NCBI GenBank assembly: GCA_964640775.1
Contig: CAZXIT010000001.1
Location: 1-60,279, forward strand
DNA from: CAYMUN01 sp964640775
GTDB taxonomy: Bacteria > Patescibacteriota > Saccharimonadia > Saccharimonadales > UBA4665
DNA: 60,279 nucleotides
Direction: 5' to 3'
The notes beneath the pieces were generated by a model, which was not told the origin of the DNA, made no database searches, and saw only the letters and a list, made by a program, of their open reading frames with translations. Positions 42,993 to 51,148 of the stretch are shown in pieces. Every line of letters starts with the position of its first letter. The stretch's first letter is position 1. Position numbers and translations under genes: made by a program.

Positions 42993-43567
42993 GGCTGCCA
43001 GTGATATTTCAGGGCTATGTCACGGATCTGGTCGGGGCTTGGCAGAGTTTCAAAGCCGTACAGGGTCCGGATGCTATTGCGGATCCCAAGGTCACCGACC
43101 GGCAATATATCAAGACGGCCCATGCAAAACATCAAAAACATATGGACGGTCCATTCACCGATGCCTTTGACGTCGGTCAGCTCGGCGATTATTGTTTGGT
43201 TTGACTGAGCGTCAAGACGGTCGAAGCGGACTTTGCCGTCGATGACATGATGGGCCAGGTCGCGGACATAGCTGGCTTTGGCCCGGCTCAATCCGATGGC
43301 CCGCAGTTCATCGACGGACTTTTCCAGAATGGCTGCCGGAGCAGGCAGCTCGCCGCCAAACAGTCCGCGAAAGCGGCCTTTGATAGTAGCAGCTGCTTTG
43401 ACACTCAGCTGCTGGCCAATGATGGAATTGACAAGGGCGCCATAGTAATCCTGGTGCGGTTCAAACTCGGCCAGACCTGCTCGAGCAATAACAGGCGCTA
43501 AAATCGGATCGTTTCCGGCGAGGTGCTGCGCAGCGTGCTGCAACTCTAGTTTTGAAGCAATCAGCAT
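42935..43567 (-). CDS. alkA: DNA-3-methyladenine glycosylase II family (AlkA-like)
   Basis: This base-excision-repair enzyme of the HhH-GPD superfamily removes alkylated purines. The 210-residue protein lacks the AlkA N-terminal domain. It shows IIGQQLSVKAA, the HhH motif LTDVKGIGEWTVHMFL and the catalytic Asp in LPVGDLGIRNSIRTLYG, and ends YESVASWYVWHSLDNAP as usual. TATACT (plus-strand AGTATA, 43574-43579) ends 6 nt before the ATG. Confidence 0.92.
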   Translation of the reverse strand: MLIASKLELQHAAQHLAGNDPILAPVIARAGLAEFEPHQDYYGALVNSIIGQQLSVKAAATIKGRFRGLFGGELPAPAAILEKSVDELRAIGLSRAKASYVRDLAHHVIDGKVRFDRLDAQSNQTIIAELTDVKGIGEWTVHMFLMFCMGRLDILPVGDLGIRNSIRTLYGFETLPSPDQIRDIALKYHWQPYESVASWYVWHSLDNAPT

Positions 43568-43573
43568 AGCTTA

Positions 43574-43612
43574 AGTATATGACTTTCTGCTAGACTTAAG
43601 CCTAAGTAATAT
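43574..43612. promoter_or_regulatory. divergent leaderless promoters, alkA and 701-residue gene
   Basis: AGTATA (43574-43579, minus-strand TATACT) is 6 nt from the alkA start, and TAATAT (43607-43612) is 6 nt from the start at 43619. With 51 bases between the two genes, the -35 regions must overlap the opposing transcription unit. Confidence 0.5.
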
Positions 43613-43618
43613 AAGCAT

Positions 43619-45724
43619 ATGCCTGATAAGAAATCTGCCGATTCTGGAAAGTCTGCTGCTGAGAAGGCTCTCGAAGCGCGAGTCGATGACATGATGAACC
43701 CAGACAAACCGGACAAACCTGCGGCTGGTGACAAAACCGACAGTGAGAGCGTGCCGGTGGCTGTCCGCCGGATTGCCTTGCAAACCGCCCCTGAGCTTCC
43801 CGAAAAACTCCTCAAACAAATACTAGCCGATAAGCCCGAAAAAGCAGACACCGAGAAAGAGGAAAAAATCACCCGGCAGAGCGCTGAAACCGAAACTGAC
43901 ACTGACACCGATGCCGCAGAGGTTGACCTGGATGAACCAGACCGGAAGCTCAATAATCGTGATACTGACAAGGCCGTCGATGATATCGTAGCTAATGAGG
44001 GAGATATCGTGCTGGCCGTCACCGATGCTGCCACTGCCCGGCGCAGCGGCGCTGCCGCTGCTACATCAAGCGGCTGGAAAGACAAGCTGGCGGCAGCGGC
44101 TAAAAGCAAATGGATGTGGGTGGGCTTGGCTGTCATCGTGCTGGCCGTCTTTGCCGTGCCGCTTACCAGGTATAAAATCCTCGGCCTGGCCATCAAGCAG
44201 CCGGTTAGCCTGACCATTGTCGACAGCAAAAGCAAGACCCCGGTCAGCAACGCCATCGTACAGCTTGGCAGCGCCTCAGCTAAAACTGACGCTAATGGCA
44301 AAGTCCAGTTGAAAGCTCCTGTTGGCAAAGATAACCTGACAATCACCAAGCAGTACTACACGACGGCACACAGCTCTTACTTTGTCGGCCTCAAAGCAGC
44401 ATCCGGCACGAGTTTGCCGCTCGTGGCAACTGGCCGTCTTGTGCCGGTAACGGTGATCAATACCATCACTGGCAAGCCATTGAAAGGCGCTGAGATTCAT
44501 GTACTCAAAACCACCGCTAAAACTGACGCCAAGGGTATGGCCACTATTGCTTTGCCAGCCGGCAGCAGCCATGACAGCGCGACTGTCCAGCTTGGCGGCT
44601 ACAACCGGGCCCAGATTGTCATCGAGGTCACGGACAAAGCAGTCAAAAGCAACACCTTTCATCTGACTCCGGCGGGTCACATTTATTTCCTGTCTAATTT
44701 GCACGGCAGCCTGGATGTTGTGAAGTCCAATTTAGACGGCAGCGACCGGCACACGGTACTAGAAGGTACGGGCAAAGAAGACAAAAATACTACCAGCCTG
44801 CTGGCCTCGCGCGATTGGCGCTACCTGGTGTTAAAGGCCCGCCGCGACAGCGAGCAGCCAGCGCTGTACCTGATCGATACCAGCGACGACAAGGTCACCC
44901 AGTTTGACAACGGCAACGCTGAATTTTCCCTGATCGGCTGGTACGGGCACTCGCTGATCTATGATCTGACTCGCACCAGCGTGTCAAATTGGCAGCCCGG
45001 CCGGGAAGTAATCAAAAGCTACGATGCCGAAAACCTCCAGCTCAACCAGCTTGACCAAACTCAGGCCGATGGCAACGCTGAAGCCTATGCTCAGCAGAGT
45101 TTCTCAGGGTTCTATATCGTGAGTGGAGCCTTAGTATATAACACGCAGTGGTACGGCTACTCAAGCGGCTATGTCATTGCCGATCTGACAGGTAAAACTA
45201 ATACTATTAGAGCTATCAATCCCAATGGTCAAAACAAGAAAGATTACCAGTCCTTTGATTATGGCGACAGCAGCTTCGGTCAAGCTATTCTCTATAAGCC
45301 CGAGAGCATTTACTACTCAGTTTATAACAAAACTAGCGGCAAAATTACCTATTACGAGTACGAAAATCAGACTGTCAAACTAGCCAGTGACGTTAACCAG
45401 GATACTTTCAGTCAAGTGTATCCTACGTATCTGCTATCGCCGTCAGGCAATAAAACTTTCTGGACCGAACTGCGCGACGGTAAAAACACTCTGTTTACCG
45501 GCGACGACAATGCCAAAGGCCAGCAACAGATCGCCAGCCTCAGCGACTATGCGCCATATGGCTGGTACGGTGATGCCTACACCCTGGTTTCTAAAAACAG
45601 CAGCGAGCTGTACATCATGCCGAGCAATGGTGCGGCAGCAGGCAAGCCGCCACTCAAGATTACCGATTACTACAAGCCTGCCCAGACATTTAGGGGCTAC
45701 GGATACGGCTACGGCGGCCTTTAA
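43619..45724 (+). CDS. membrane-anchored protein with PEGA-like repeats and beta-propeller domain
   Basis: The 701-residue protein has a disordered acidic N-terminal cytoplasmic part (1-155, rich in Asp, Glu and Thr) and one membrane helix (about 157-180, WMWVGLAVIVLAVFAVPLTR). Two carboxypeptidase-regulatory-like beta-sandwich domains follow (about 190-345; LTIVDSKSKTPVSNAIVQLG and VTVINTITGKPLKGAEIHVL). A WD/TolB-like beta-propeller with YxxIDTSDDKVTQFDNGNAE-type blades lies at about 350-690. It ends with a tyrosine- and glycine-rich tail (FRGYGYGYGGL). It is probably an envelope sensor or scaffold. The stop is interlocked with the convergent gene (TTAA). Confidence 0.78.
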   Translation: MPDKKSADSGKSAAEKALEARVDDMMNPDKPDKPAAGDKTDSESVPVAVRRIALQTAPELPEKLLKQILADKPEKADTEKEEKITRQSAETETDTDTDAAEVDLDEPDRKLNNRDTDKAVDDIVANEGDIVLAVTDAATARRSGAAAATSSGWKDKLAAAAKSKWMWVGLAVIVLAVFAVPLTRYKILGLAIKQPVSLTIVDSKSKTPVSNAIVQLGSASAKTDANGKVQLKAPVGKDNLTITKQYYTTAHSSYFVGLKAASGTSLPLVATGRLVPVTVINTITGKPLKGAEIHVLKTTAKTDAKGMATIALPAGSSHDSATVQLGGYNRAQIVIEVTDKAVKSNTFHLTPAGHIYFLSNLHGSLDVVKSNLDGSDRHTVLEGTGKEDKNTTSLLASRDWRYLVLKARRDSEQPALYLIDTSDDKVTQFDNGNAEFSLIGWYGHSLIYDLTRTSVSNWQPGREVIKSYDAENLQLNQLDQTQADGNAEAYAQQSFSGFYIVSGALVYNTQWYGYSSGYVIADLTGKTNTIRAINPNGQNKKDYQSFDYGDSSFGQAILYKPESIYYSVYNKTSGKITYYEYENQTVKLASDVNQDTFSQVYPTYLLSPSGNKTFWTELRDGKNTLFTGDDNAKGQQQIASLSDYAPYGWYGDAYTLVSKNSSELYIMPSNGAAAGKPPLKITDYYKPAQTFRGYGYGYGGL

Positions 45725-46509
45725 AGCTTGGGGTGCTTCGGTTTCAGGCTCACGATAGCCATTCGGCCGTCGGTATGGAGCGATCCGCGCAGCATGCGGT
45801 TGATCAGGCGGTAGGGGCTGCCGAGCTTCGTATAGACTACCTTTTTAACTAATTTTGCCGTCCGCAGCTGCTGGACAATCAGGTCGCGCTCTTCGTTGGT
45901 GTCTGGCGCGATCATGTGGGATATTTGTAAATTATGCCGGATAAAGCTGAGCCCGACATCGAGCGAAGCGGCACCCACCCACAATAGGTGGTCGTCTTCT
46001 GGTGTTGACCAAAAGCGCACGTGATGCCGGCTGACCGGCGACGGGCCAGTCGGTATTTCAAATGCGACATCCTGCTTGCGGCCAAACAGGTATAGGCTGC
46101 TCATTGGGGAATTGGGGTAGGGCTGCTCCAGAGCAATACAGACAACAGTCCGGATAATATTTTTGAGGCTGTGGCGGTCAGCGACAACCCAGCCGCAAGC
46201 TTCCATCGCCAGTATTAATTCGCGGCGGGTAGCCACGATACCAATATTGAGCGGGTCGGAGGCGAACCCGTCCGGTGTCACGCAGTAGAGTGGCAGATGA
46301 TCAGGCGCGGAGCGAAAAACGCGGTAGACTCGCACTAGCGCCGGCATCAAGACATAGGCCGCCAGCGCATAGGTAATAAAGATTGCCAGCGCCAGCGGCA
46401 GACGCCGGTCAAAATACGGAAATATACCCCGCACCGAGACGTAAGCAATAATAATGCCGGGCAATAGGACCGCAAAGCGTTTTGCCAAGCGCGTGGCGTA
46501 CTGGATCAT
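45721..46509 (-). CDS. LssY C-terminal domain-like membrane protein
   Basis: The 262-residue protein has two membrane segments near residues 13-62. Its soluble domain resembles LssY_C: DPLNIGIVATRRELILAMEA near residues 85-104, SLYLFGRKQDVAFEIPTGPS, RHHVRFW and LWVGAASLDVGLSFIRHNLQ. The biochemical role of this domain is not established. TATGAT (plus-strand ATCATA, 46519-46524) ends 9 nt before the ATG. Confidence 0.75.
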   Translation of the reverse strand: MIQYATRLAKRFAVLLPGIIIAYVSVRGIFPYFDRRLPLALAIFITYALAAYVLMPALVRVYRVFRSAPDHLPLYCVTPDGFASDPLNIGIVATRRELILAMEACGWVVADRHSLKNIIRTVVCIALEQPYPNSPMSSLYLFGRKQDVAFEIPTGPSPVSRHHVRFWSTPEDDHLLWVGAASLDVGLSFIRHNLQISHMIAPDTNEERDLIVQQLRTAKLVKKVVYTKLGSPYRLINRMLRGSLHTDGRMAIVSLKPKHPKL

Positions 46510-46518
46510 TAGCTATGT

Positions 46519-46528
46519 ATCATACAAT
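46519..46528. promoter_or_regulatory. overlapping divergent -10 elements
   Basis: ATCATACAAT holds the minus-strand -10 TATGAT (46519-46524) of the LssY_C gene and the plus-strand -10 TACAAT (46523-46528) of the mutY-like gene, sharing two bases. Only 27 bases separate the two start codons (46509 and 46537). Simultaneous initiation on both sides should be mutually exclusive. Confidence 0.65.
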
Positions 46529-46536
46529 GAATAGAC

Positions 46537-47352
46537 ATGGTTGACGATACACAGACCGAATTCATAGCAGCTGCCCGGGAGTATTACCACAATCATGGCC
46601 GCCACGACTTGCCTTGGCGCCAGCTGCCGGCTGACGGTACTGCCGCCTATCAGATTATGGTAAGCGAGCTAATGCTGCAGCAGACCCAGGTTGGCCGGGT
46701 AATCCCCAAATACCAAGAGTTTTTGACAGCATTTCCGACATTAGCAGATCTGGCCGCCGCCCCGCTTGGTGAAGTCTTGCGTGCCTGGAGCGGGCTTGGC
46801 TATAACCGCCGGGCTAAATTTTTGCAATTGGCCGCTCAGCAAATCACGGCAGAATATGACGGCCAGTTTCCCACTCAGCTTGCCGAACTCATCACCTTGC
46901 CGGGTATCGGCATCAATACGGCCGGGGCTATTCTGGCTTATGCCTATGACCAGCCAGCGGTATTCATCGAGACAAATATTCGCACGGTCTTTATTCATCA
47001 TTTTTTTGATGATAAGTCAGGCATTGCGGATGCGGCGATCATGGAGCTAGTCATTGCTACCCTCGACCATGAACATCCGCGGGAGTGGTACTGGGCACTG
47101 ATGGATTACGGAGCCCACCTCAAGCAAACGGTCGGCAATCGCAGCCGGCAAAGTGCCGGTTATAGCCGCCAATCAAAATTTGAGGGCTCTCGCCGTCAAA
47201 TACGGGGCCAAATCCTGCGGCTGCTTGGCAGCCAGCCGCGTTCCATGGATGTGCTGCACCAACAGATACCTGATCCGCGCTTGTCTGTCGTTGTTGAGGC
47301 GCTGCTCGACGAAAAGCTTATCCAGCAGAGCGGACGTATCTACCATCTCTAA
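46537..47352 (+). CDS. A/G-specific adenine glycosylase-like protein without 4Fe-4S cluster
   Basis: MutY removes adenine paired with 8-oxoguanine. The HhH-GPD core has LPWRQLP, the catalytic Glu in SELMLQQTQVGRVIPKYQ, AWSGLGYNRRAKFL and the HhH LITLPGIGINTAGAIL. The position equivalent to the E. coli catalytic Asp (LDGN) reads IETNIRTVFI, so Glu replaces Asp. The C-x6-C-x2-C-x5-C cluster after ALMDYGAHLK is absent; the region reads QTVGNRSRQSAGYSRQSKFE with no Cys. No MutT-like domain follows. At 271 residues it is a short form, related to clusterless MutY homologues, and its specificity is uncertain. Confidence 0.82.
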   Translation: MVDDTQTEFIAAAREYYHNHGRHDLPWRQLPADGTAAYQIMVSELMLQQTQVGRVIPKYQEFLTAFPTLADLAAAPLGEVLRAWSGLGYNRRAKFLQLAAQQITAEYDGQFPTQLAELITLPGIGINTAGAILAYAYDQPAVFIETNIRTVFIHHFFDDKSGIADAAIMELVIATLDHEHPREWYWALMDYGAHLKQTVGNRSRQSAGYSRQSKFEGSRRQIRGQILRLLGSQPRSMDVLHQQIPDPRLSVVVEALLDEKLIQQSGRIYHL

Positions 47353-47387
47353 AATAGCTTATGCTTTCGTGATACAATGCTTTTACT

Positions 47388-47786
47388 ATGGATTCCAAGC
47401 CCGAAACACCCCCGAAAGACGAAGCCGAAACAGCCGAAACTGCTGAGACAAATCCAACAGTCGCAGAAGCAGCTGAGGCGCCAGAACCCAAGATAATTCC
47501 GCCGCCCGACCCCAGCATAGAAATGCAGGAAGTACCGGATGCAGCGCCCGATGAAGTCCAAGCTGCTCCGCCGCCAGATCCGGAAGAAGCTGCGGAAGCC
47601 ACGGCTGAAACCGAAACAGCACCAGAAACAGAATCCAAGCCGGATAAAAAAACAGCAAAGGTCGCCACGCCTAAAACCCCCAAAGCTCCCCGCAATGATA
47701 CGACGGTGGCTATCGTGGCGACGGTCTTCATCGTGCTTGTCTTGAGCGGCTTGGCTGTCATGGCCTACCTCAAATCTCCAAAATAA
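47388..47786 (+). CDS. tail-anchored-like acidic Pro-rich membrane protein
   Basis: I do not recognise the family. The first 95 residues are low-complexity (Glu, Ala, Pro) and predicted disordered. A single membrane helix lies at about residues 105-126 (TTVAIVATVFIVLVLSGLAV), followed by a short tail. This layout resembles a C-terminal tail anchor. TACAAT (47373-47378) ends 9 nt before the ATG. Confidence 0.65.
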   Translation: MDSKPETPPKDEAETAETAETNPTVAEAAEAPEPKIIPPPDPSIEMQEVPDAAPDEVQAAPPPDPEEAAEATAETETAPETESKPDKKTAKVATPKTPKAPRNDTTVAIVATVFIVLVLSGLAVMAYLKSPK

Positions 47787-47829
47787 GCCTGGCCGTGTCA
47801 TTTTACGGGCGGTAGGCTACACTGAAAAG

Positions 47830-48396
47830 GTGTTTGATGATGCCAGCGATCTATTGCAAAAACCTGCCAGCGTCGGTGTTATTCCGACTGATACGGTCTA
47901 CGGTGTCGTGGCTCGAGCCGTCGACCAGGCCGCTGTCGCTCGATTGTATCAGCTCAAAGACCGCGAGGGGGGCAAACCGGGCACGATTATTGCCGCCAGT
48001 CTTGACCAGCTGGCGGAGCTTGGCCTCAAGCGCCGCTACCTGACGGCCGTGAGCCAATTCTGGCCCGGAGCGGTGAGTGTCATTATCCCGGCGGCCGATC
48101 CATCTTTAGCGTATCTCCACCAGGGGAAACAAGCGCTGGCTGTGCGCATTCCCGACCATCCCGAGCTGCAGCAATTATTAGGCAGAACCGGCCCGCTGCT
48201 GACCAGCAGCGCCAACCAGCCAGGCGAGCCAACTGCGGTCACTATCCAGCAAGCCAAAGACTGCTTTGGCAGCGAGGTCGATTTTTATATCGATGGCGGC
48301 GACCTGTCGCAGCACCAGCCCTCGACAATTATCCGTATCGTCGACGATGCCATCGAAGTCCTGAGGCCCGGAGCCGTCGACATCAAGACCGATTAA
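47830..48396 (+). CDS. threonylcarbamoyladenylate synthase family (TsaC/Sua5/YrdC)
   Basis: These proteins make threonylcarbamoyl-AMP for the t6A37 modification of ANN-decoding tRNAs. The 188-residue protein has VIPTDTVYGVVARAVDQAAV near residues 16-35, the KDREGGKPGTII loop (KxR region), FWPGAVSVIIPA and RIPDHPELQQLL, and ends with STIIRIVDDAIEVLRPGAVD, all typical of the YrdC domain. It starts with GTG at 47830. It is a short, single-domain form. Confidence 0.88.
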   Translation: MFDDASDLLQKPASVGVIPTDTVYGVVARAVDQAAVARLYQLKDREGGKPGTIIAASLDQLAELGLKRRYLTAVSQFWPGAVSVIIPAADPSLAYLHQGKQALAVRIPDHPELQQLLGRTGPLLTSSANQPGEPTAVTIQQAKDCFGSEVDFYIDGGDLSQHQPSTIIRIVDDAIEVLRPGAVDIKTD

Positions 48397-48426
48397 ATCG
48401 CCCCAGCTTGCGTTACAATATAGCTA

Positions 48427-48759
48427 ATGACTTTAGATGAGTACCAAAAACAGGCTCTGACCACCGTTATTGCTACCAATAGCGAGTTTCGCGATATGCT
48501 GCACTGGGTGCTGGGCATCAATGGTGAAGCCGGCGAAATCGCCGAAAAGGTCAAAAAAATCATCCGCGACAAGGGCGGTGAAGTCTCCGAACAGGACAAG
48601 CTCGACATGGCCAAAGAAGTCGGCGACGTCCTCTGGTACCTGGCCGTTTTCGCCCATCACCTCGGCATCCCGCTCGAGACGATTGCCCAGCAAAACTTAG
48701 ACAAGCTCCAGAGCCGCAAAGCCCGCGGCGTCCTCCAAGGCTCCGGCGACAACCGATGA
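48427..48759 (+). CDS. MazG-like nucleotide pyrophosphohydrolase
   Basis: The 110-residue protein has the MazG-like metal-binding motif GEAGEIAEKVKK (E-x2-E) near residues 32-43 and EVGDVLWYLAVFAHHLGI (E-x2-D), forming the all-alpha NTP pyrophosphatase core. These enzymes hydrolyse non-canonical or excess NTPs to NMP and PPi. It is coupled to the VOC gene by a 4-base overlap. TACAAT (48414-48419) ends 7 nt before the ATG. Confidence 0.88.
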   Translation: MTLDEYQKQALTTVIATNSEFRDMLHWVLGINGEAGEIAEKVKKIIRDKGGEVSEQDKLDMAKEVGDVLWYLAVFAHHLGIPLETIAQQNLDKLQSRKARGVLQGSGDNR

Positions 48760-49127
48760 TCACTCAGCTTCATCACTTCGGCATGATGACCGATGATCTT
48801 GAAAAGTCAGTCGCTGCCTATAAATCGTTTGGCTTCACGTTATTCCGCGAGTTCACTAAGCCCGGCATGAAAGGCGCTATGCTTCTCAAAGACAACGCCG
48901 GCGTAGAGTTTTTTGAATTTGAAGACCCGGCTGGCGAGCTGGAGCAGATGATTAAGCGGCACGTAGCTTTTGCCTCAGACGACTTAGAAGGCGACGTGCA
49001 GCAATACCTGGATCACGGCTATGAACTTGCAATTCCAATTGGCAAAGGTACGGTTGCAAAACGGTTTGCATATCTAAAAGATACAGCGGGAAATTATATC
49101 GAACTGCTCGAGCCGCCCGACGCCTAG
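48756..49127 (+). CDS. VOC/glyoxalase family protein
   Basis: This is a 123-residue vicinal-oxygen-chelate domain. It starts ITQLHHFGMMTDDLEKSVAA, with a metal-ligand His in HHFG, and has GVEFFEFEDPAGELEQ and FAYLKDTAGNYIELLEPPD with the final Glu ligand region. Substrate is unknown. Its stop is interlocked with that of the convergent murC (CTAG, 49124-49127). Confidence 0.85.
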   Translation: MITQLHHFGMMTDDLEKSVAAYKSFGFTLFREFTKPGMKGAMLLKDNAGVEFFEFEDPAGELEQMIKRHVAFASDDLEGDVQQYLDHGYELAIPIGKGTVAKRFAYLKDTAGNYIELLEPPDA

Positions 49128-50410
49128 GCTGTGAATTCGGCGCGCAGCCAATCGTCGAGGGAGTTGCCCCCGCCGCCGGCCATACCGATGACCATGTCGC
49201 CGGCAGAGAGGTGTTTTTGGATGACTTGCTTGAGTTTGGCATCCCGCTCCATCGGCCGGGCAATAGAGGGGTCGGCTAGGTGCGAGATGAGCTTAGCAGG
49301 CGGGATGATCGGCTGATCGGGGTCTTCGCGGGCTAGATAGCTGGGGATCCAGTATAGCTGGGCGGCGCCCTCGAAGCAGTCCTTATAATCGTCTTGCATG
49401 TAGTGCTGGCGGCGGTTAGTCAGTGGTTCGTAGACGACCACCAGGTTTTGCCCGGTCTCGGCGGCCATTTCGGTGGCGACGCTCATGGCCCCGCGGACTT
49501 TTTCGGGGGTATGGGCATAATCGCTGTACAGGTTAGGGATAATTTGTTCCATGCGGCGTGAGAGGCCGGGGAAGCGGTTTACGATGGTGATTAGCTTGGC
49601 AATCGGTTCTTTGGTGGCGCGATGAACGGCCTGTATGGCTAGCCAGGCGTCGAGCCGGTTGTATTTGCCGATCAATGAGATTTTTTCGATGCCGGGGTTA
49701 TCGCTTTTTTGAATGTCCAACCGGGCTGCCGGACCTAGGTTGAGGTAATCGGCGTCTTCTTCCCAGATGAACGTGTGGGCGCTCTGGTCGATAAATTCGC
49801 GGAACGCCGCCTGGTAGTCGTCGCGGGTCGGGAAAATTTCGTGGTGGTCCCAGCTGACACCGCTAATGACGCCAATGGCGGCTTCATAGGCCAGAAAATT
49901 GCGGTCAAACTCGTCGGCTTCATAGATAAAGTATTTGCCGGCTGGATTGTACTCGCCCATTTCGGCAAAACTGGTCTTGGCTGGCAGCAAGTAGTTCACC
50001 GGCAGCCGCAGCTCCTTGAACAGCCAAGTTACCAGAGCGGTAGTGGTGGTTTTGCCATGGGTACCGGCGATAGCTATCAGCTGCAGTGATTGTTCCTCCA
50101 GAATTCGATTCAGCAGTTCATCGCGCTTGCTGGTTTTTATGCCCTGCTGCCGGCAAAAAACTAATTCTGGATGGTTTTTAGGGATTGATGAACTGTATAC
50201 CAGCCAATCAATCGGCTGCTTGGCGTGGACGCTTTCAATCGCCGGCCTCGTCTGGCCAATATGGACGCTAGAGATGCCGTGGCCGCGCAGATAGGCGATA
50301 TAAGCCGAATCTTGCTGGTCCGAGCCGGACACCGTGTAGCCGGCCTGGTGAGCGATCTGGGCCAGGGGTCCAATGCCTGCTCCACCGATGCCGGAAAAGA
50401 AGATATGCAT
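49124..50410 (-). CDS. murC: UDP-N-acetylmuramate-L-alanine ligase (MurC-type Mur ligase)
   Basis: MurC adds L-Ala to UDP-MurNAc in peptidoglycan synthesis. The 428-residue protein starts MHIFFSGIGGAGIGPLAQIA, the MurC N-terminus, and has the ATP loop IAGTHGKTTTTALV, EADEFDRNFLAY, a GVSWDHHEIF central motif and YSDYAHTPEKV. The C-terminal part is a little degenerate compared with typical MurC, so Mpl-like function is possible. The frame is open to 50467, but the ATG at 50410 begins the conserved N-terminus and the upstream part overlaps the opposing promoter. Confidence 0.9.
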   Translation of the reverse strand: MHIFFSGIGGAGIGPLAQIAHQAGYTVSGSDQQDSAYIAYLRGHGISSVHIGQTRPAIESVHAKQPIDWLVYSSSIPKNHPELVFCRQQGIKTSKRDELLNRILEEQSLQLIAIAGTHGKTTTTALVTWLFKELRLPVNYLLPAKTSFAEMGEYNPAGKYFIYEADEFDRNFLAYEAAIGVISGVSWDHHEIFPTRDDYQAAFREFIDQSAHTFIWEEDADYLNLGPAARLDIQKSDNPGIEKISLIGKYNRLDAWLAIQAVHRATKEPIAKLITIVNRFPGLSRRMEQIIPNLYSDYAHTPEKVRGAMSVATEMAAETGQNLVVVYEPLTNRRQHYMQDDYKDCFEGAAQLYWIPSYLAREDPDQPIIPPAKLISHLADPSIARPMERDAKLKQVIQKHLSAGDMVIGMAGGGGNSLDDWLRAEFTA

Positions 50411-50475
50411 GTCTATAGGGTACAGGCTGGGGTGATAAGCGTCTAGGGATGTTATATAATTAAGCAAGGTACCGC

Positions 50476-51072
50476 ATGCGTAAACATCAACAACACTTCT
50501 GGAAAAAAATTCTGGCTATTGCTCCCTGGTATTTCCTGGTGGCAGCCGTGATTAGCGGCGTCATCTGCGTATTTGCGCTCAGAGCCAATAATGAGCACAT
50601 GATCGCCTTGAGAGCCCAAGTCTATGCTGCCGACCAAAAAAACACCAGCGTCGAAGCTGCCCTAAAAAACCTGCAGGTCTATGTGACCTCCCATATGAAC
50701 ACTGATTTGGCCGGCAAAGGCAGCACGGTCTACCCGCCTATCCAGCTTAAGTACACCTACGAGCGCCTGGTGGCTGCCCAAGGCGACCAGATCGCCAAGG
50801 ACAACCTTGAGCTGTACACAGCAGCACAAGCCGCCTGTGAGGCTCAGAACCATACTGATTTTTCCGGCCGCAACCGCGTCCCGTGCATCGAACAGTACGT
50901 CCTGAGCCATAACCCTGACAAAACCGCACCAGTCCCGGACGCGCTGTATAAGTTTGCTTTTGTCTCGCCGCGCTGGTCGCCTGATTTGGCGGGCTGGAGT
51001 ATGGCCGTAGCAGCCGGCAGCAGCCTGCTGTTTATAGTGAGCTTGCTGGCCAGTCGCTTGCGCCGTTCCTAG
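50476..51072 (+). CDS. two-helix membrane protein with extracytoplasmic domain, unknown
   Basis: The 198-residue protein has membrane segments near residues 14-36 (WYFLVAAVISGVICVFALRA) and 175-193. The outer domain of about 135 residues between them contains Cys residues in ACEAQN and VPCIEQY that may pair. I do not recognise the family. TATAAT near 50454 would give a leader of about 16 bases. An intrinsic terminator follows at 51097. Confidence 0.7.
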   Translation: MRKHQQHFWKKILAIAPWYFLVAAVISGVICVFALRANNEHMIALRAQVYAADQKNTSVEAALKNLQVYVTSHMNTDLAGKGSTVYPPIQLKYTYERLVAAQGDQIAKDNLELYTAAQAACEAQNHTDFSGRNRVPCIEQYVLSHNPDKTAPVPDALYKFAFVSPRWSPDLAGWSMAVAAGSSLLFIVSLLASRLRRS

Positions 51073-51096
51073 AGCCTGGAGCGGCTGTGGCAATAT

Positions 51097-51124
51097 AAAA
51101 CGTCCCTCGGGGAGGGACGTTTTA
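51097..51124. terminator. bidirectional intrinsic terminator
   Basis: AAAA, CGTCCCTC (51101-51108), GGG loop, GAGGGACG (51112-51119), then TTTT. It lies between convergent genes and has A and T tracts suitable for both strands. Confidence 0.88.
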
Positions 51125-51148
51125 TAATTGTTAGCGAAGAGCTATCAA

